Positions 1 to 10,119 of a stretch of 64,000 bases of DNA are shown here, piece after piece. Source of the stretch: Charina bottae (lineage: Eukaryota > Chordata > Lepidosauria > Squamata > Charinaidae). Position 1 is the first letter of the stretch, and each line of letters begins with the position of its first letter. The notes below the pieces were generated by a model. The model was not told the origin of the DNA, searched no databases, and saw only the letters and a list, made by a program, of their open reading frames with translations. The translations under genes and the position numbers were made by a program. The stretch lies in NCBI GenBank assembly GCA_023362775.1, contig JALMGJ010000005.1, positions 41,499,463 to 41,563,462 on the forward strand, written 5' to 3'.

Positions 1-1214
1 CCACCTCTGTATGTGATAGGATCCAAGTACCATGTCTGCGTACGACCCTGAAATTGTTGCAAACATGGGTCAGTGATTAGCAAACTTCAGTTAATATTTC
101 CCCACTCTGTTCCTCACAGCTTCTTTCATTTTCTGGATTATTTAGAGTTCTGGAAAACAAAAAAGCTTGCATGCTATTTTCTAAATCTTAACTTAGCCTA
201 AGAAAGGCATTGCCTTAATATGGACTTTGTTTTTTGTTTTCTTTTTAGTTTTTATGGGTCTTCTGTATCTTTCATCCCTCCTAATACTCCCCAAACTTTG
301 CCAGAAACACTGCAAACTAGATAAAACATCACTTCTGACCTTTCACTAACATATCCTTATCATTCTACTCCTTCAAAACTTTTTAGTTCAGGGCCTCATC
401 CTTCCATTCCTCCAATTCTATTAAGGTCTATCAAGCATGCTGAAGAATCTACCATACAATAAAGCAGCAGTGCACAACCTTTCACAGACCAAAGGCCACA
501 TAGTCTGTCCCCCCAAGTAGGGGTGGTGAGAACCAAGAGAGTTAATATGGTTACTCGTATTTTTAGATGATTCCCCAATTCTATCACATTAAAACTGCCA
601 ATTCAGCAGCAAGTTTTTGAAGGGCTCTAGGGGCCCCCTACATTTCTGGGGATCCACGGATACTAAACCACTGCTGCAATAAAGCCTATTGCCAGAGCGT
701 AACCCTTTTCTTTGGAAATATTTAGCAAGCTAATTTTATCGTCTTATGTATTAACGATAGTGAATATATCATGAAGAGTATAAAGGGTGTTAATAGTAAT
801 TTGCATTCCCAGAGAGCAGAGTTTGTTCCTCCAGCTGTTTCTGCAGAAGGCACTGCATTTCTCCACACCTCATTACTCTTCTGCATCCTTAAGGTGGCTT
901 GGTTTAGTGGGGCATTGCCAGGTTAGATAGGGCTGTAAGTGAAGCCAAGTGGCTCAGAAATTCAAAGGGCCTACAGTATGTGCCCAAACACTCCACCCTC
1001 CTGCTGGTCTTGGCACAGCGTGGTAGATGGAAGGCTACAACCCCATCACATCTCAAGTTCTTTCATCTCTGTTGGGAGCAGCTATTAAAATATGGGAGGA
1101 GGAAAACTAAGCGTGAACATGAAGGAAGGGTGGTTTTTAATAGCCATTCTCTCTTTTTATGTTGGCTGCAGTTTTCTCCATTACTCAGCAATTCCTTGTG
1201 CTTCTTCCTTGTAG
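1..1214. other. CRTAC1 intron sequence, no feature recognised
   Basis: AT-rich intron upstream of the first visible exon. I found no coding exon, RNA gene or recognisable transposon in it. Confidence 0.6.
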
Positions 1215-1363
1215 GGCAGGATGAGCCCAGCAGCCTGGAAGTGACTTGGCCAGATGGCAAGTTTATCAGCCGGGCTGTAGTGAGCACTGAGACCAATTCT
1301 GTACTGGAGATTCTCTATCCCCAGGACACACCAGGGTCACCTACCATTATACTTCCTCTTGAG
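1215..1363 (+). CDS. CRTAC1: CRTAC1 exon: end of ASPIC/UnbV domain
   Basis: Acceptor TTCCTTGTAG ends at 1214 and donor GTAAGC starts at 1364. The exon enters with two bases of a split codon, then reads 49 full codons ending CCTCTTGAG (PLE). Motif TWPDGK is typical of the ASPIC/UnbV repeat of this family. The open frame continues into the introns on both sides, but that extra sequence is not protein-like. Confidence 0.93.
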
Positions 1364-4300
1364 GTAAGCTTCACAATTAAGCTAATTTAAGTTGGGCTTT
1401 CAGTGTAAGGAATATCAACCCATTTCCCACATAATGAAAGCAATGGCATCTATTCTCTTTCAGTGGGCCAGTTTCTCTAGTCCAATAGAAGAGAACATCT
1501 GTAGCTCAGGGTTGAACTGTGGAGTTCTTGGTGCTCTCTGAGCTTGGTTGTTTGCTTGCAGATGTTTCATTACCCAGCTAGGTAACATCATCAGTGCACG
1601 TCTAGGACTCTCTGAATTGTGACAGCAACATTCAAAGTGAACAGAGAAGCTAAAGGGTATAATATAGCTAAGGGGGCTACAATAATGGTGATGTTGCTAC
1701 AAAATTTGCTATTGTCAGCAAAGTGGCTTTCAATGTTAAAAATGCACTAGCAGGAGGTAAGGAATGGCCGAACTGTCAGTGCTAGAAAGTTGTGCAATGA
1801 TACTTTTTTTTAGTTATTTATTTTTCTCAATATATGACTCTGGGCAGCTCACAAACAACTAAAAAGAATATTAAAAACACCAAAACACTACAGCAATTTA
1901 AGAACAGTAAAAAACAATATAAAACCATATAAAAACCATATAGCAAAATTCATAGCTGAGGTAGTCACATCTATCCATAAAAGTCAATACAGCCACTGCA
2001 CACCCTCTACCACACTCCTGGGTCCCCACACCCATTGGCAAATGCACATTTTCAGGGCCTTGTGAAAAGTCAGCAAGGTTGGGGCCAATCTGACCTCTGG
2101 GGTGATGATGTTCCATAGGGTGGGAGCCATGACAGAAAAGGCTGTCTTTCTGGTCCCTGCCAGACAACGCTCCCTGGCTGCCGAGCATGCCCCTCATGCC
2201 AGACCTGATGGGACAGGTAGATGTGATTGGAAAGAAGCAGTCCCTCAAATAACCCAGCCCCATACCATGAAGGGCCTTATAAGTCATCACCAGCAACTTG
2301 AATTGAAACTGGAAGCAAACTGGCAACCAACGCAGCCTGCGGGGCAGAGGTGTAACATGCACTGATCGAGAGGTGCCCATAATTGCCCACACAGCCACGT
2401 TTTGCAGCAGCTGAAGCTTTCAAATACTCTTCAAGGGCAGCCCCATGTACAGCGCATTGAAGTAATCCATATGAGAGGTGACCAAGGCAGGGTCTCCCAG
2501 TCCAAGAATAGATGCAACCGGAGTACACCATGTAGTTGAGCAAAAGCCCTCCTGCCCACAGCTACCACCTGTTTCTCGAACAAGACCATGAGCCAAGAAG
2601 GACTCCCAAATTGTGCACAGGTTCTGTTTGGGTTAGTGCAGCTCCATCCAAAACAAGAGCTGTAGCGTCCCCAGAGCCAGGGGGTCCCAACACCCAAAGC
2701 CACTCAGTCTTGCTTGGGTAAAGCTGAAGCCTGTTGTTACTCATCCAAACTCCCACAGCCTCCAGACACCGAGACAGGACCTCCACAGCATCACTTAATT
2801 GGCCTGGGGTGGAGATGTTAAGCTGGATATTATCAGCATGCTGATGGTACTTCACTCCATGTCATTGGATAACCTCACCCAGCAGCTTCATGTAGATGTT
2901 AAACAGGAGCAGATAAAGTACCAAACCCTGCAGTACCCCACAAAGGAGCAGCTGAGGGTGGGACCTCTCCCCCTAATCAACACCAACTGGAACTGGCCCC
3001 AGAGGAAGGAAGGAAAAGAATCAGCACAACACAGCACCACCCACTTCCCACCCCCAGAGTTGATCCAGAAAAATACCATGTTTTTTTTTAAAAACTATAT
3101 TAAATTTTTTAACATATCAATAAAATCTAAAAAGCATGAAACAAAAAGATCTACAAAGAAAGAAAAGGAAACTAAAAAGGTGTGAAACAGAGAAAACTAC
3201 TACAGAGAGACTTCTGACCTTCAGAAAGATACCATGGTTGATGGTATCAAAAGCCACCAAGAGGTCAAGAAGAGCAAGGATGGATGCACTGCTCCATCTT
3301 ACTCCCACCAGAGGTCATCCAAAAAGGTGAACAATGCCATTTCAGTCCCATATCCAGGCCTGGATCCCGACTGAAAGGGGTCCAGATAATCCTCTTCCTC
3401 CAGGATGCTTATAAGCTGCTGCACAACCATCTTCTCAACTACCTTCCCTTTTCAGCTGTGGCCACAGCTAGATTGCTGCAGTTATTTCTCGTGAAAAATT
3501 CAGTGTACATTTATCTTTTCACTGCTCTAATTGTTCAGCTGCCTACAATGGGATAATGGAGTTTACTAATAAAGGACTGCTGAAATTTGGAAACAGAATT
3601 TGAATGTGCCATCTCTATAATGAAATGATTGGGTAGGAATCTGCAGTATTAGCCCACCATCTTCAAGTTTTTGTTCTTCTCTTTCAGATGCACTGTTCAT
3701 AAAATATGCATCCAGAAAAGCGTAAATTGTTCAGGGGTCTGGATGGGAGGAATAGACTTTGGTTCAGTCCTCACAAGACCGAGTGGCTGTGGCTGTTCAG
3801 GCTCCCAGGGTTGGGGACATTTTCACTGTTGGTCTTAGGTGGGGCTGGATGGGGTTACACTTCCGCATTTTGGGACTGGTGTGCAACTTGGAGGTCCTCC
3901 TGAATTCACAGTTACTGCTCAAAGAGCAGGTGGCAGCTGTGGCCAGGAGGCCTTTGCACTGGGTTCATCTTGTGCATCAGTTGAGCTCTTTCCTTGACCA
4001 GGAGGCCCTTCAGATGCTCAGTCATGCTCTAATCTCCTTGCGACTGGACAATTGCAATGCACTCTACGTGGGGCTGCCCTTGAAGTCCCTCTGGAAGCTA
4101 TAGCTGTATATATGTAAAGTGTAGTGGTGCAAGCACTTCTTGTTACACTCCTATGTCAATGTTGCTACACAAGCTGCATTGGCTACCAGTTGGCTTCCAG
4201 GTGCAATTCAAGGTGCTGGTCATCACCTATAAAGCCCTACAATGGGATAATGGAGTTTACTAAGAAAGGACTGCTGAAATTTGGAAACAGAATTTGAACG

Positions 4301-4385
4301 TGCCATCTTTATAATGAAAAGATTGGGTATGAATCTGCAAAGTCTTTTGGAGTGGGATATAATAAATCTAGCTATAATCTAATAA

Positions 4386-4428
<43 letters not shown>

Positions 4429-7400
4429 GATTTACATGTGGTCTGGATTGATTATAAAAAGGCGTTTGATTCATTACCACATAGTTGGATCATCAAATGT
4501 TTGGAAACAACTGGTGTCGGTAAAAACATTAGAATATTTATAGAAAAAATAATGAAGCAGTGGAAGACAGAATTGGTGGTTGGAAATGAAAAATATGGGC
4601 TTGTCAACATTAGGAGAGGCATCTTCCAAGGCGACTCATTATCACCTTTATTATTTGTCATTGCTATGATCCCACTTTCAGTGATTTTGAAGAAAACAAA
4701 TCTTGTCTATCAAACAACAAAAAATGCTAATAAAATCTCACATTTGCTTTATATGGATGATCTGAAGCTTTATGGAAAATCAGAAATCGATATCCAGTCA
4801 TTGACAAATACTGCAAGAATTTTTAGCACAGATATAGCCATGGAATTTGGCTAGAGAAATGTGCTACAGTAGCAATAAATCAGGGTAAAATCATGAACAG
4901 TAATGGAATTGAAATGTCGAATGGCCAAACCATCAGGAGCCATCAGGATGAAGCCTACAAGTATCTGGGCATTTTACAGTTGGATAACATCAAGCATGGA
5001 CAAGTTAAAAATGTGATTAGTAAAGAATACACCCAAAGAGTAAGAAAACTGCTAAAGACAAAATTGAATGGTAGAAACACCATCAAAGCCATCAATACCT
5101 GAGCCATACCTGTGATATGATACACTGCTGGAATTATTAACTGGACACAAGCTGAACTGGACAGTTTGAACCGAAAAACAAGAAAATTGATGACTATTCA
5201 CTATGCATTACATCCCCATAGTGATATTGATAGATTATACCTGCCCCGCAGAAATGGAGGCAGAGGTTTCCTTCAAGTCAAACGAACTGTCGAAGAAGAA
5301 AAGCATGCATTGGCTGATTATGTAAAAGACAGCCAAGAACAAGCATTGATGCAAGTTAAAAATTGGAACTTACCGAATGTACAGGAAACAAAACATGAAT
5401 ATCGAAATAATGTAATAAAAACACGAACAGAATGTTGGAAAAGAAAAGCATTACATGGTCAATTTCAACAAAAGATTGAGGGGGAAGTACATAAGGATAA
5501 AACCTGGCAATGGCTTACAACTGGAACATTAAAAAAAGAAACTGAAGGTTTGATCTTGACTGCTCAAGAGCAAGCTATTTGAACTAATGCAATCAAGGCC
5601 AAAATTGAAAAATGATCAAATGATTCCAAGTGCAGATTGTGCAAGGAAGCAGAAGAAACAGTAGATCATATACTCAGTTCGTGCAAGAAGATCGCACAAA
5701 CTGATTATAAACAATGATATAACACAGTCGCCAAAATGATTCACTGGAACATCTGTAAAAATTATCATGTGCCAGTAATGAAAAATTGGTGGGAACATAT
5801 AGTTGAAACAGTAGTCGAAAATGAGCAGGTTGAAATATTGTGGGATTTCCGAATACAAACTGATAAAGTCTTGACGCGTAACACACCAGGTTTAACTGTG
5901 GTTGAAAAGAAGAAAAAGTGGATAATTGATGTGGGAATACCAGGGGATACTAGAATAGAAGAATTGGAGATCACAAAGTATCGAGATGTGAAAATCGAAG
6001 TTGATGGATTATGGCATAAACCAGCCATGGTGGTCCCAGTGGTTATTGGCACACTGGGTGGCATACCAAAACACCTTGGATGGCACTTAGAAAATCTGTG
6101 CATTGACAAAATTTCCATCTGCCAATTACTAAAGGCCACGCTGCTTGGATCTGCAGATATATTGCACCAATACATTCTGACATGCTAGGTTCTTGGGAAC
6201 AACTTAATGCAAATGAAGGCCAACACTAGCTAAAGAATTGGCAGCTGTGATTTCACCTTGTGTATATAATAATAATTACAGAACCTTCCCATTTGCAAAT
6301 GCTGTATTGTGAGTTCTCAACTACATGCATCAGTAAATAGTGAAGAGATTCAGATTTGCAATGACTGATACTTGCCCACTGCAGATTTTTCTCTTGCTGC
6401 TGCCTCTTGTCATACCCTTATCCAGAAGTCTACTGTGTGCCCTGGTTTCCATATGGAGACTTTGCTGATACAGAGGAAGCACTGGGCTTCTGCATTTATT
6501 GCACAAGCGGATTAACTTCTCCAATGCAGTGAATAAAGAAGGCTGCATGCACAAAGGCTCTAAATATGCTTTGCAAACAGAGGGCTCTGGATTGGATAGT
6601 TTGGCTGTAATTTAATTGTAACTGTAGCCATTGATTCCGGGGTCAGTAGAAACAGGAGCAGGTTGGACATTTAAGTTCCTCTGTAGCTTACCATAGGCAG
6701 TGGGATGACCAGTAAGAAATTATATGCTGGCAAAAGGACAAAAATGTGGGATGGCAGAGAATTTGAAGACATAAATAATTCTGCAACTATCTTCTCCATT
6801 TTCAGAAAGAGAACAAATTATGCACATAAAATTATTATATTATTATATTATATTTATTATATTTATATTTATATTATATTTACTAGTCCTTTTGTTTGTC
6901 CCCCAAGACAATTCACAGCAATAAAGAAAATGAAAGGCCTCACCTTCAGATTTATAAATGTAAAACACATAATGCACAAGAGAAGGGAAATGGAAGGAAA
7001 AGGTAGATAAACTGATATCCAATTGTGATCAAGCTGATCTTTCTTTGCTGGTGGCCTTTCTTGAATAGAGATCTTGCAACTGACTTAGTAGTGCTCCTCA
7101 GCAGTTACGGAGGGGCAGGAGGGCAAGGGGGCTCAGAGTAATGCAAGCAGCATCACGGTATTGCAGTATAATATGGACTCCCACTTTTTTTCTAGATATG
7201 TTGTGATGTCACACACACAACCTAAACAGACACAGCTTGCCGTGTGATGCCGCAATGCTGCTTTCATTATTCTGACGAATGCAGCAGAAGCCTGCATCTG
7301 CCACGGGTCCCTCTTCTAACAGTCAACAGCTTCTCACTTTGGCAGCCCAAGGTAACTCATAGTTGGAGGGTTACAGGCCAAACCGGCAGGAGTGTGGTGT

Positions 7401-8865
7401 TCTTTCTTGCAGGAAGTTCACTGCAGCTACTCCTTCTCCAGCCAGTGGAAAGGGCTTGGTGTGATATTCTTCCTAGAAAGTTGTGAATGCAATTTCCCAA
7501 TGGCTCTTGGTCCCTGGACCAGTAACAGAGTGTGTTTTCCTCCAGCTCTGCAGTTTTAGGGCAATTTTGTCTGGCTCACTTTCCTTCTCTGTAGTTGTAA
7601 ATAAACACTTCTCAGAAATGATACTATAACAAAAGCTGTATGTTAGATAGTATATGGTCTGAGGCAGAAACTGCAACCACACAAATTGCAGAATAAATTC
7701 CTCAAAATAGGTACGACAGAAGTGAGATAAAGAACCAATGGTCTACTGATGACATATTCCCCTTTTTCTCTCATAGTGTGGCCAAGGATTCTCTCAGCAC
7801 AAGAATGGGCGCTGTGTTGGTGAGTCACTTGGCAAGAGAAGGTCAGCGAATGCTCCTGGGGTGTCATTTCTTGGGTCCCACAACTGGGTTCCATGGCGTA
7901 GAATGACAGCTCTTTGGTCTCGAAACCACCAGGGTGGCTGATTTCTGAGACTGCTGGCACTGAGTCTGTCTTTTATTACTCCCCATGCTCGCTCGCTTGC
8001 TCTCTCTCGCTCTTGCTTCCTTTCTTCTCAGACATGGATGAGTGTGCAGAATTTCCTTTTGTGTGTCCAAGAGGCAGACCCATCTGCATCAACACTTATG
8101 GTGGGTACCGTTGCCGCAGCAACAAGCGCTGTAACCGGGGCTTTGAACCCAACGAAGACGGCACTGCTTGTGTTGGTGAGTGATGATGTGGGCAGAAGAG
8201 AGCACTGTTTGGAGCAACTTCCCTAGGCCAGCTAATGAGATTCATCGGGAACCGACAGGCAGTGAAGTTCTGACGTTCTTTGTTATGTGTACAGATGAAG
8301 GGAAGGAATGTTTGGAGTGGGAAGCAAATTAGCTAATGAGGTCCTAAGCTCAATAACAAATTATTGTAGAGGGTAATGTAGAGTTTACTTCCTGTTCTGT
8401 ACCCTTGCTAGGCAGAGGAGAAGGAGGATAGGCAATTTTTCCAGGCCAGAGTAGATATTTGATATCAGACACAGATCTGGAAACTATTCCCCATTGTTGA
8501 GCAGCTATTCGGCAATTGTGGTTTGCCAAAGGGAAATGGCGGGTGGAGACAAGGGTGCTCCTTCTCCTTCTACCTATTGCTTCCCATATATCACCGGCTG
8601 GTCCATGGCTAGGGGATGGTGGCTGGGATTTCTGGACTTCTCTGTGTAGCCCTGCCTCTTTCGCCCTAAAGGCCTGCTCCTTGCCAAGTGCCACTAACAA
8701 GCGTTCTGTCCTTTCTGCTTCTTTTTCTCTTTTTCCCCGTGTGTAGCTCAAGTGGCCTTTTTCGGTGGATACCCTTCTTCAGGGAGCTGGCCGGGCTCGA
8801 CCTTGCCATCAGCCCCTCTCCTTTCACTTTGCCTTGGACTCTGCTTTTACGCCTATGCACTTTAA
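1215..8865 (+). CDS. CRTAC1: CRTAC1, C-terminal part (last four coding exons)
   Basis: Cartilage acidic protein 1, a secreted or membrane-attached glycoprotein; the short neuronal form is known as LOTUS, an antagonist of the Nogo receptor. Coding pieces are 1215-1363, 7777-7819, 8032-8175 and 8747-8865, all with AG/GT splice sites and compatible phases. The first carries the end of the ASPIC/UnbV region (LEVTWPDGKF..VLEILYP). The second and third form a calcium-binding EGF module (DMDECAEFPFVCP, INTYGGYRC, NEDGTACV). The fourth gives a 38-residue tail ending in a hydrophobic stretch. The N-terminal exons (signal peptide, FG-GAP/integrin-like repeats) lie left of the window. Identification rests on remembered family sequence; the match is very close, so confidence is high. 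No frame damage is seen. Confidence 0.95.
1488..1612 (-). mobile_element. Penelope-like hammerhead repeat, single copy
   Basis: Reads on the minus strand: CTGATGA (1594-1588), a short stem-loop, GAAA (1568-1565), ATC at the cleavage position, then TGCAAGC and the AACCAAGCTCAGAGAGCACC tail that also occurs at 38.1, 40.2 and 52.3 kb. The terminal CAACCCTGAGCTACAGAT is the same 3' tail as at 52.8 kb. The third-stem sequence is decayed (ACAT instead of ACGT). Confidence 0.7.
1808..3490 (-). mobile_element. L2/CR1-like LINE, 5'-truncated
   Basis: Broken reverse-transcriptase ORF on the minus strand. Recognisable pieces: FDTINHGIF, a degraded ADD box (YHQHADNIQLNISTP), RLQLYPSKTEWLWVLGPP, HNLGVLL, then VTPLPRRLRWLPVCF and LLVMTYKALHGMG. 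It ends at the left in the simple-repeat-like TTATTTATTTTTC tail typical of these LINEs. Interrupted by an L1 tail at 3081-3222. Confidence 0.8.
3081..3222 (-). mobile_element. L1 3'-end insertion in the L2-like LINE
   Basis: Starts with a T-run and carries a purine-rich tract on the + strand, i.e. an antisense L1-type tail, resembling the tract at 25340-25520. Flanked by a 14-bp duplication with one mismatch (AGAAAAATACCATG at 3067, AGAAAGATACCATG at 3223). Confidence 0.65.
3543..4340 (+). repeat. ~100-bp direct repeat flanking an L2-like fragment
   Basis: The block beginning CTACAATGGGATAATGGAGT at about 3543-3643 recurs at about 4237-4340 with few differences. The enclosed 3695-4235 is a + strand L2-like piece. 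Confidence 0.75.
3695..4235 (+). mobile_element. L2/CR1-like LINE fragment
   Basis: Contains HKTEWLW, AAVARRPLHWVHLVHQLSSF, LDNCNALYVGLPLKSLWKL and, after breaks, the VITYKAL region. Frameshifts and stops show it is dead. Confidence 0.75.
4377..4428 (+). repeat. (TAA)n microsatellite
   Basis: About 16 ATA/TAA units directly left of the R4-type LINE. Confidence 0.95.
4429..6270 (+). mobile_element. R4/Dong-type LINE with restriction-like endonuclease, 5'-truncated, inactive
   Basis: RT domain begins VWIDYKKAFDSLPHSWI, then GIFQGDSLSPLLF and a MDD box (HLLYMDDLKLYGKS) in place of Y/FADD. After several stops and frameshifts comes a CCHC-type knuckle (CRLCKEAEETVDHILSSC, 5634-5687), then an open 150-codon stretch with the restriction-like endonuclease region (KKKWIIDVGIPGDTRIEELE, VIPVVIGTLGG-like VVPVVIGTLGG). 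The usual catalytic PD pair upstream reads PG, so the nuclease looks dead. The 3' end runs into TATAATAATAATTA. Architecture RT-zinc knuckle-RLE is that of the R2/R4 group. Confidence 0.85.
6271..7776. other. CRTAC1 intron, no gene
   Basis: Intron sequence with a TTATA-type AT-rich simple repeat at about 6832-6890. I see no exon before 7777. Confidence 0.6.
7777..7819 (+). CDS. CRTAC1: CRTAC1 exon: start of EGF-like region
   Basis: A 43-base exon between acceptor TCTCTCATAG and donor GTGAGT. It encodes CGQGFSQHKNGRCV plus one base of the next codon. It follows in frame from the PLE end of the preceding exon, reproducing the PLECGQGFSQ junction of known CRTAC1 proteins. It is too short for simple ORF finding. 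Confidence 0.92.
8032..8175 (+). CDS. CRTAC1: CRTAC1 exon: calcium-binding EGF module
   Basis: Acceptor CTTCTCAG, donor GTGAGTGATG. Translates to a cb-EGF module with the D-x-D-E-C calcium signature (DMDEC), the C-I-N-T-Y-G-G-Y-R-C hydroxylation/Tyr motif and six regularly spaced cysteines. Ends NEDGTACV plus one base. Confidence 0.95.
8747..8865 (+). CDS. CRTAC1: CRTAC1 terminal exon, hydrophobic-tail isoform
   Basis: Acceptor GTGTGTAG ends at 8746. The first two bases complete a GCT codon (Ala), then 38 codons lead to TAA at 8863-8865. The tail begins AQVAFFGGYPSSG and ends LCLGLCFYAYAL, resembling the short human isoform (CRTAC1-B/LOTUS), whose tail is also hydrophobic. A membrane-anchoring role is inferred. 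I did not recognise the alternative longer terminal exon of the soluble isoform anywhere in the window. Confidence 0.88.
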
Positions 8866-8873
8866 GCCTTGCC

Positions 8874-8879
8874 AATAAA
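8874..8879 (+). promoter_or_regulatory. candidate CRTAC1 polyadenylation signal
   Basis: AATAAA lies only 8 bases after the stop codon. A second AATAAA occurs near 9360, so the 3' UTR may instead run to about 9.4 kb. Choice between them is unresolved. Confidence 0.45.
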
Positions 8880-9735
8880 GGACAGAAGCAGCCTTTATGG
8901 ATGACCTGGCCTCCCTCTCCTCCTTCCCTCCACATCCTCTCATCCAGTTTTGTCACGGTGGTCCCTGGAAACATGAACTGAGGTGGGGGCATCCATTGTA
9001 CAGCCCAGCTGATGACACTGGCACTAGCAACACACCCTTTGCATGTTTTCCGAGAAAACAGAGAGGGCAGAGGCCCCACCAATGCTGGTCACCTCTAGAT
9101 GGTGGCCGTCTTCGTAGGAGCTCACCTATAACCAAGAAGGTAGCTCTTGCTGGTAGTTGCTTGCTTGGTTAAAATCAGTACAGTTACTCTGTGCCTGCTG
9201 GTTTGGCCTATGACATAATAGTTTCCCATCCTTCCTCATGTTCCTCCTTCTCCTCCTCTCCAGCCCAATTACAAACCTGGATCTTGGTTTGTCTGCAACT
9301 TAAACAAACAATCTTCCACTGGAGGATCACTCTCCCCTAACATCCCCCACCCCTACCACCAATAAACTCTACACTGTTGACAAGCATCTGCTTGCAACTA
9401 TGCTTGGGATGTGGGTGAAATTGGGGACAATAGCTAACATTCAGAAGAAAATTGGCCAGAAAATGAGAGAGAGTTAAGCATTGTGCCTGTTTCCTTTGTG
9501 GCAGACTTATGAATGTCTAAGGGCAGTTGGGTAACCAGACATAAGATTCTGGGTTTTACTTCATTTTAAAACAAGCAAGCAGCCAGTCCTGCTGAATTCT
9601 GCTCTACAGGGCCCCGCACAACTGATCAGAAGTCCTGTCCTGGTAGCATCTCTGATAGAAGTTGCTTCCATTTTGCAGCAGCACATTTCCCATTTGCCTT
9701 TCAACATTCCTACTATATTTGTATTTTTTACTTCT
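8880..9735. other. CRTAC1 3' flank
   Basis: Probable 3' UTR or flank, with a second AATAAA near 9360. No repeat family or other gene recognised. Confidence 0.5.
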
Positions 9736-9739
9736 TTAC

Positions 9740-9868
9740 CACAGCCCTCCCCAACCTGAGTCCCTTCCAGATGTATACATGGCAAATCCTAGGATTTTCA
9801 GCAAGGTTAAATCTGGCTTAGAAATTCTGGGAATTGAACTCCATGCATTTGGAAGGTTCCCAAGGTAG
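9740..9868 (+). mobile_element. hAT-like MITE remnant
   Basis: Opens CAGCCCTCCCCAACCTGAG and closes GGAAGGTTCCCAAGG, with an internal TTCTGGGAATTGAACTCC, a pattern typical of small hAT elements. Target duplication not clear. Confidence 0.45.
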
Positions 9869-9917
9869 AAACTCTGCTTTACCATGTGCAAGCAGAACTG
9901 ACAGAATCCTCTGTCAG

Positions 9918-10119
9918 TGCAGTGGTTAAGAGAGACCCAGGTCCGTCCGTCCACAGCCATGAAAGTTCACTGGGTGACTTTGGCCCAGTCACTGTTTCTC
10001 AGCCTAACCTACTTCAGGAGGTTGGGAGCAGGGGGTGGAACTGGAGGAGGGATGCTATGCATGCTGCTTTGAGCCCCTGGAGGAAAGGTAGGATATAAAT
10101 CTAATAAACAAACACATAC
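9918..10119 (+). mobile_element. tRNA-derived SINE (old copy)
   Basis: CAGTGGTTAAGAG resembles an A box; GTGACTTTGGCCCAGTCACT, CTCAGCCTAACCTAC and the tail GGAAAGGTAGGATATAAAT plus AATAAACAAACA are the core and tail of a common reptile SINE also seen at 38.3 and 53.7 kb. Confidence 0.7.

Noticed and set aside
980..1390. 136-codon frame over the first CRTAC1 exon
   Set aside because: Only 1215-1363 is exonic; the flanking parts are intron sequence beyond consensus splice sites.
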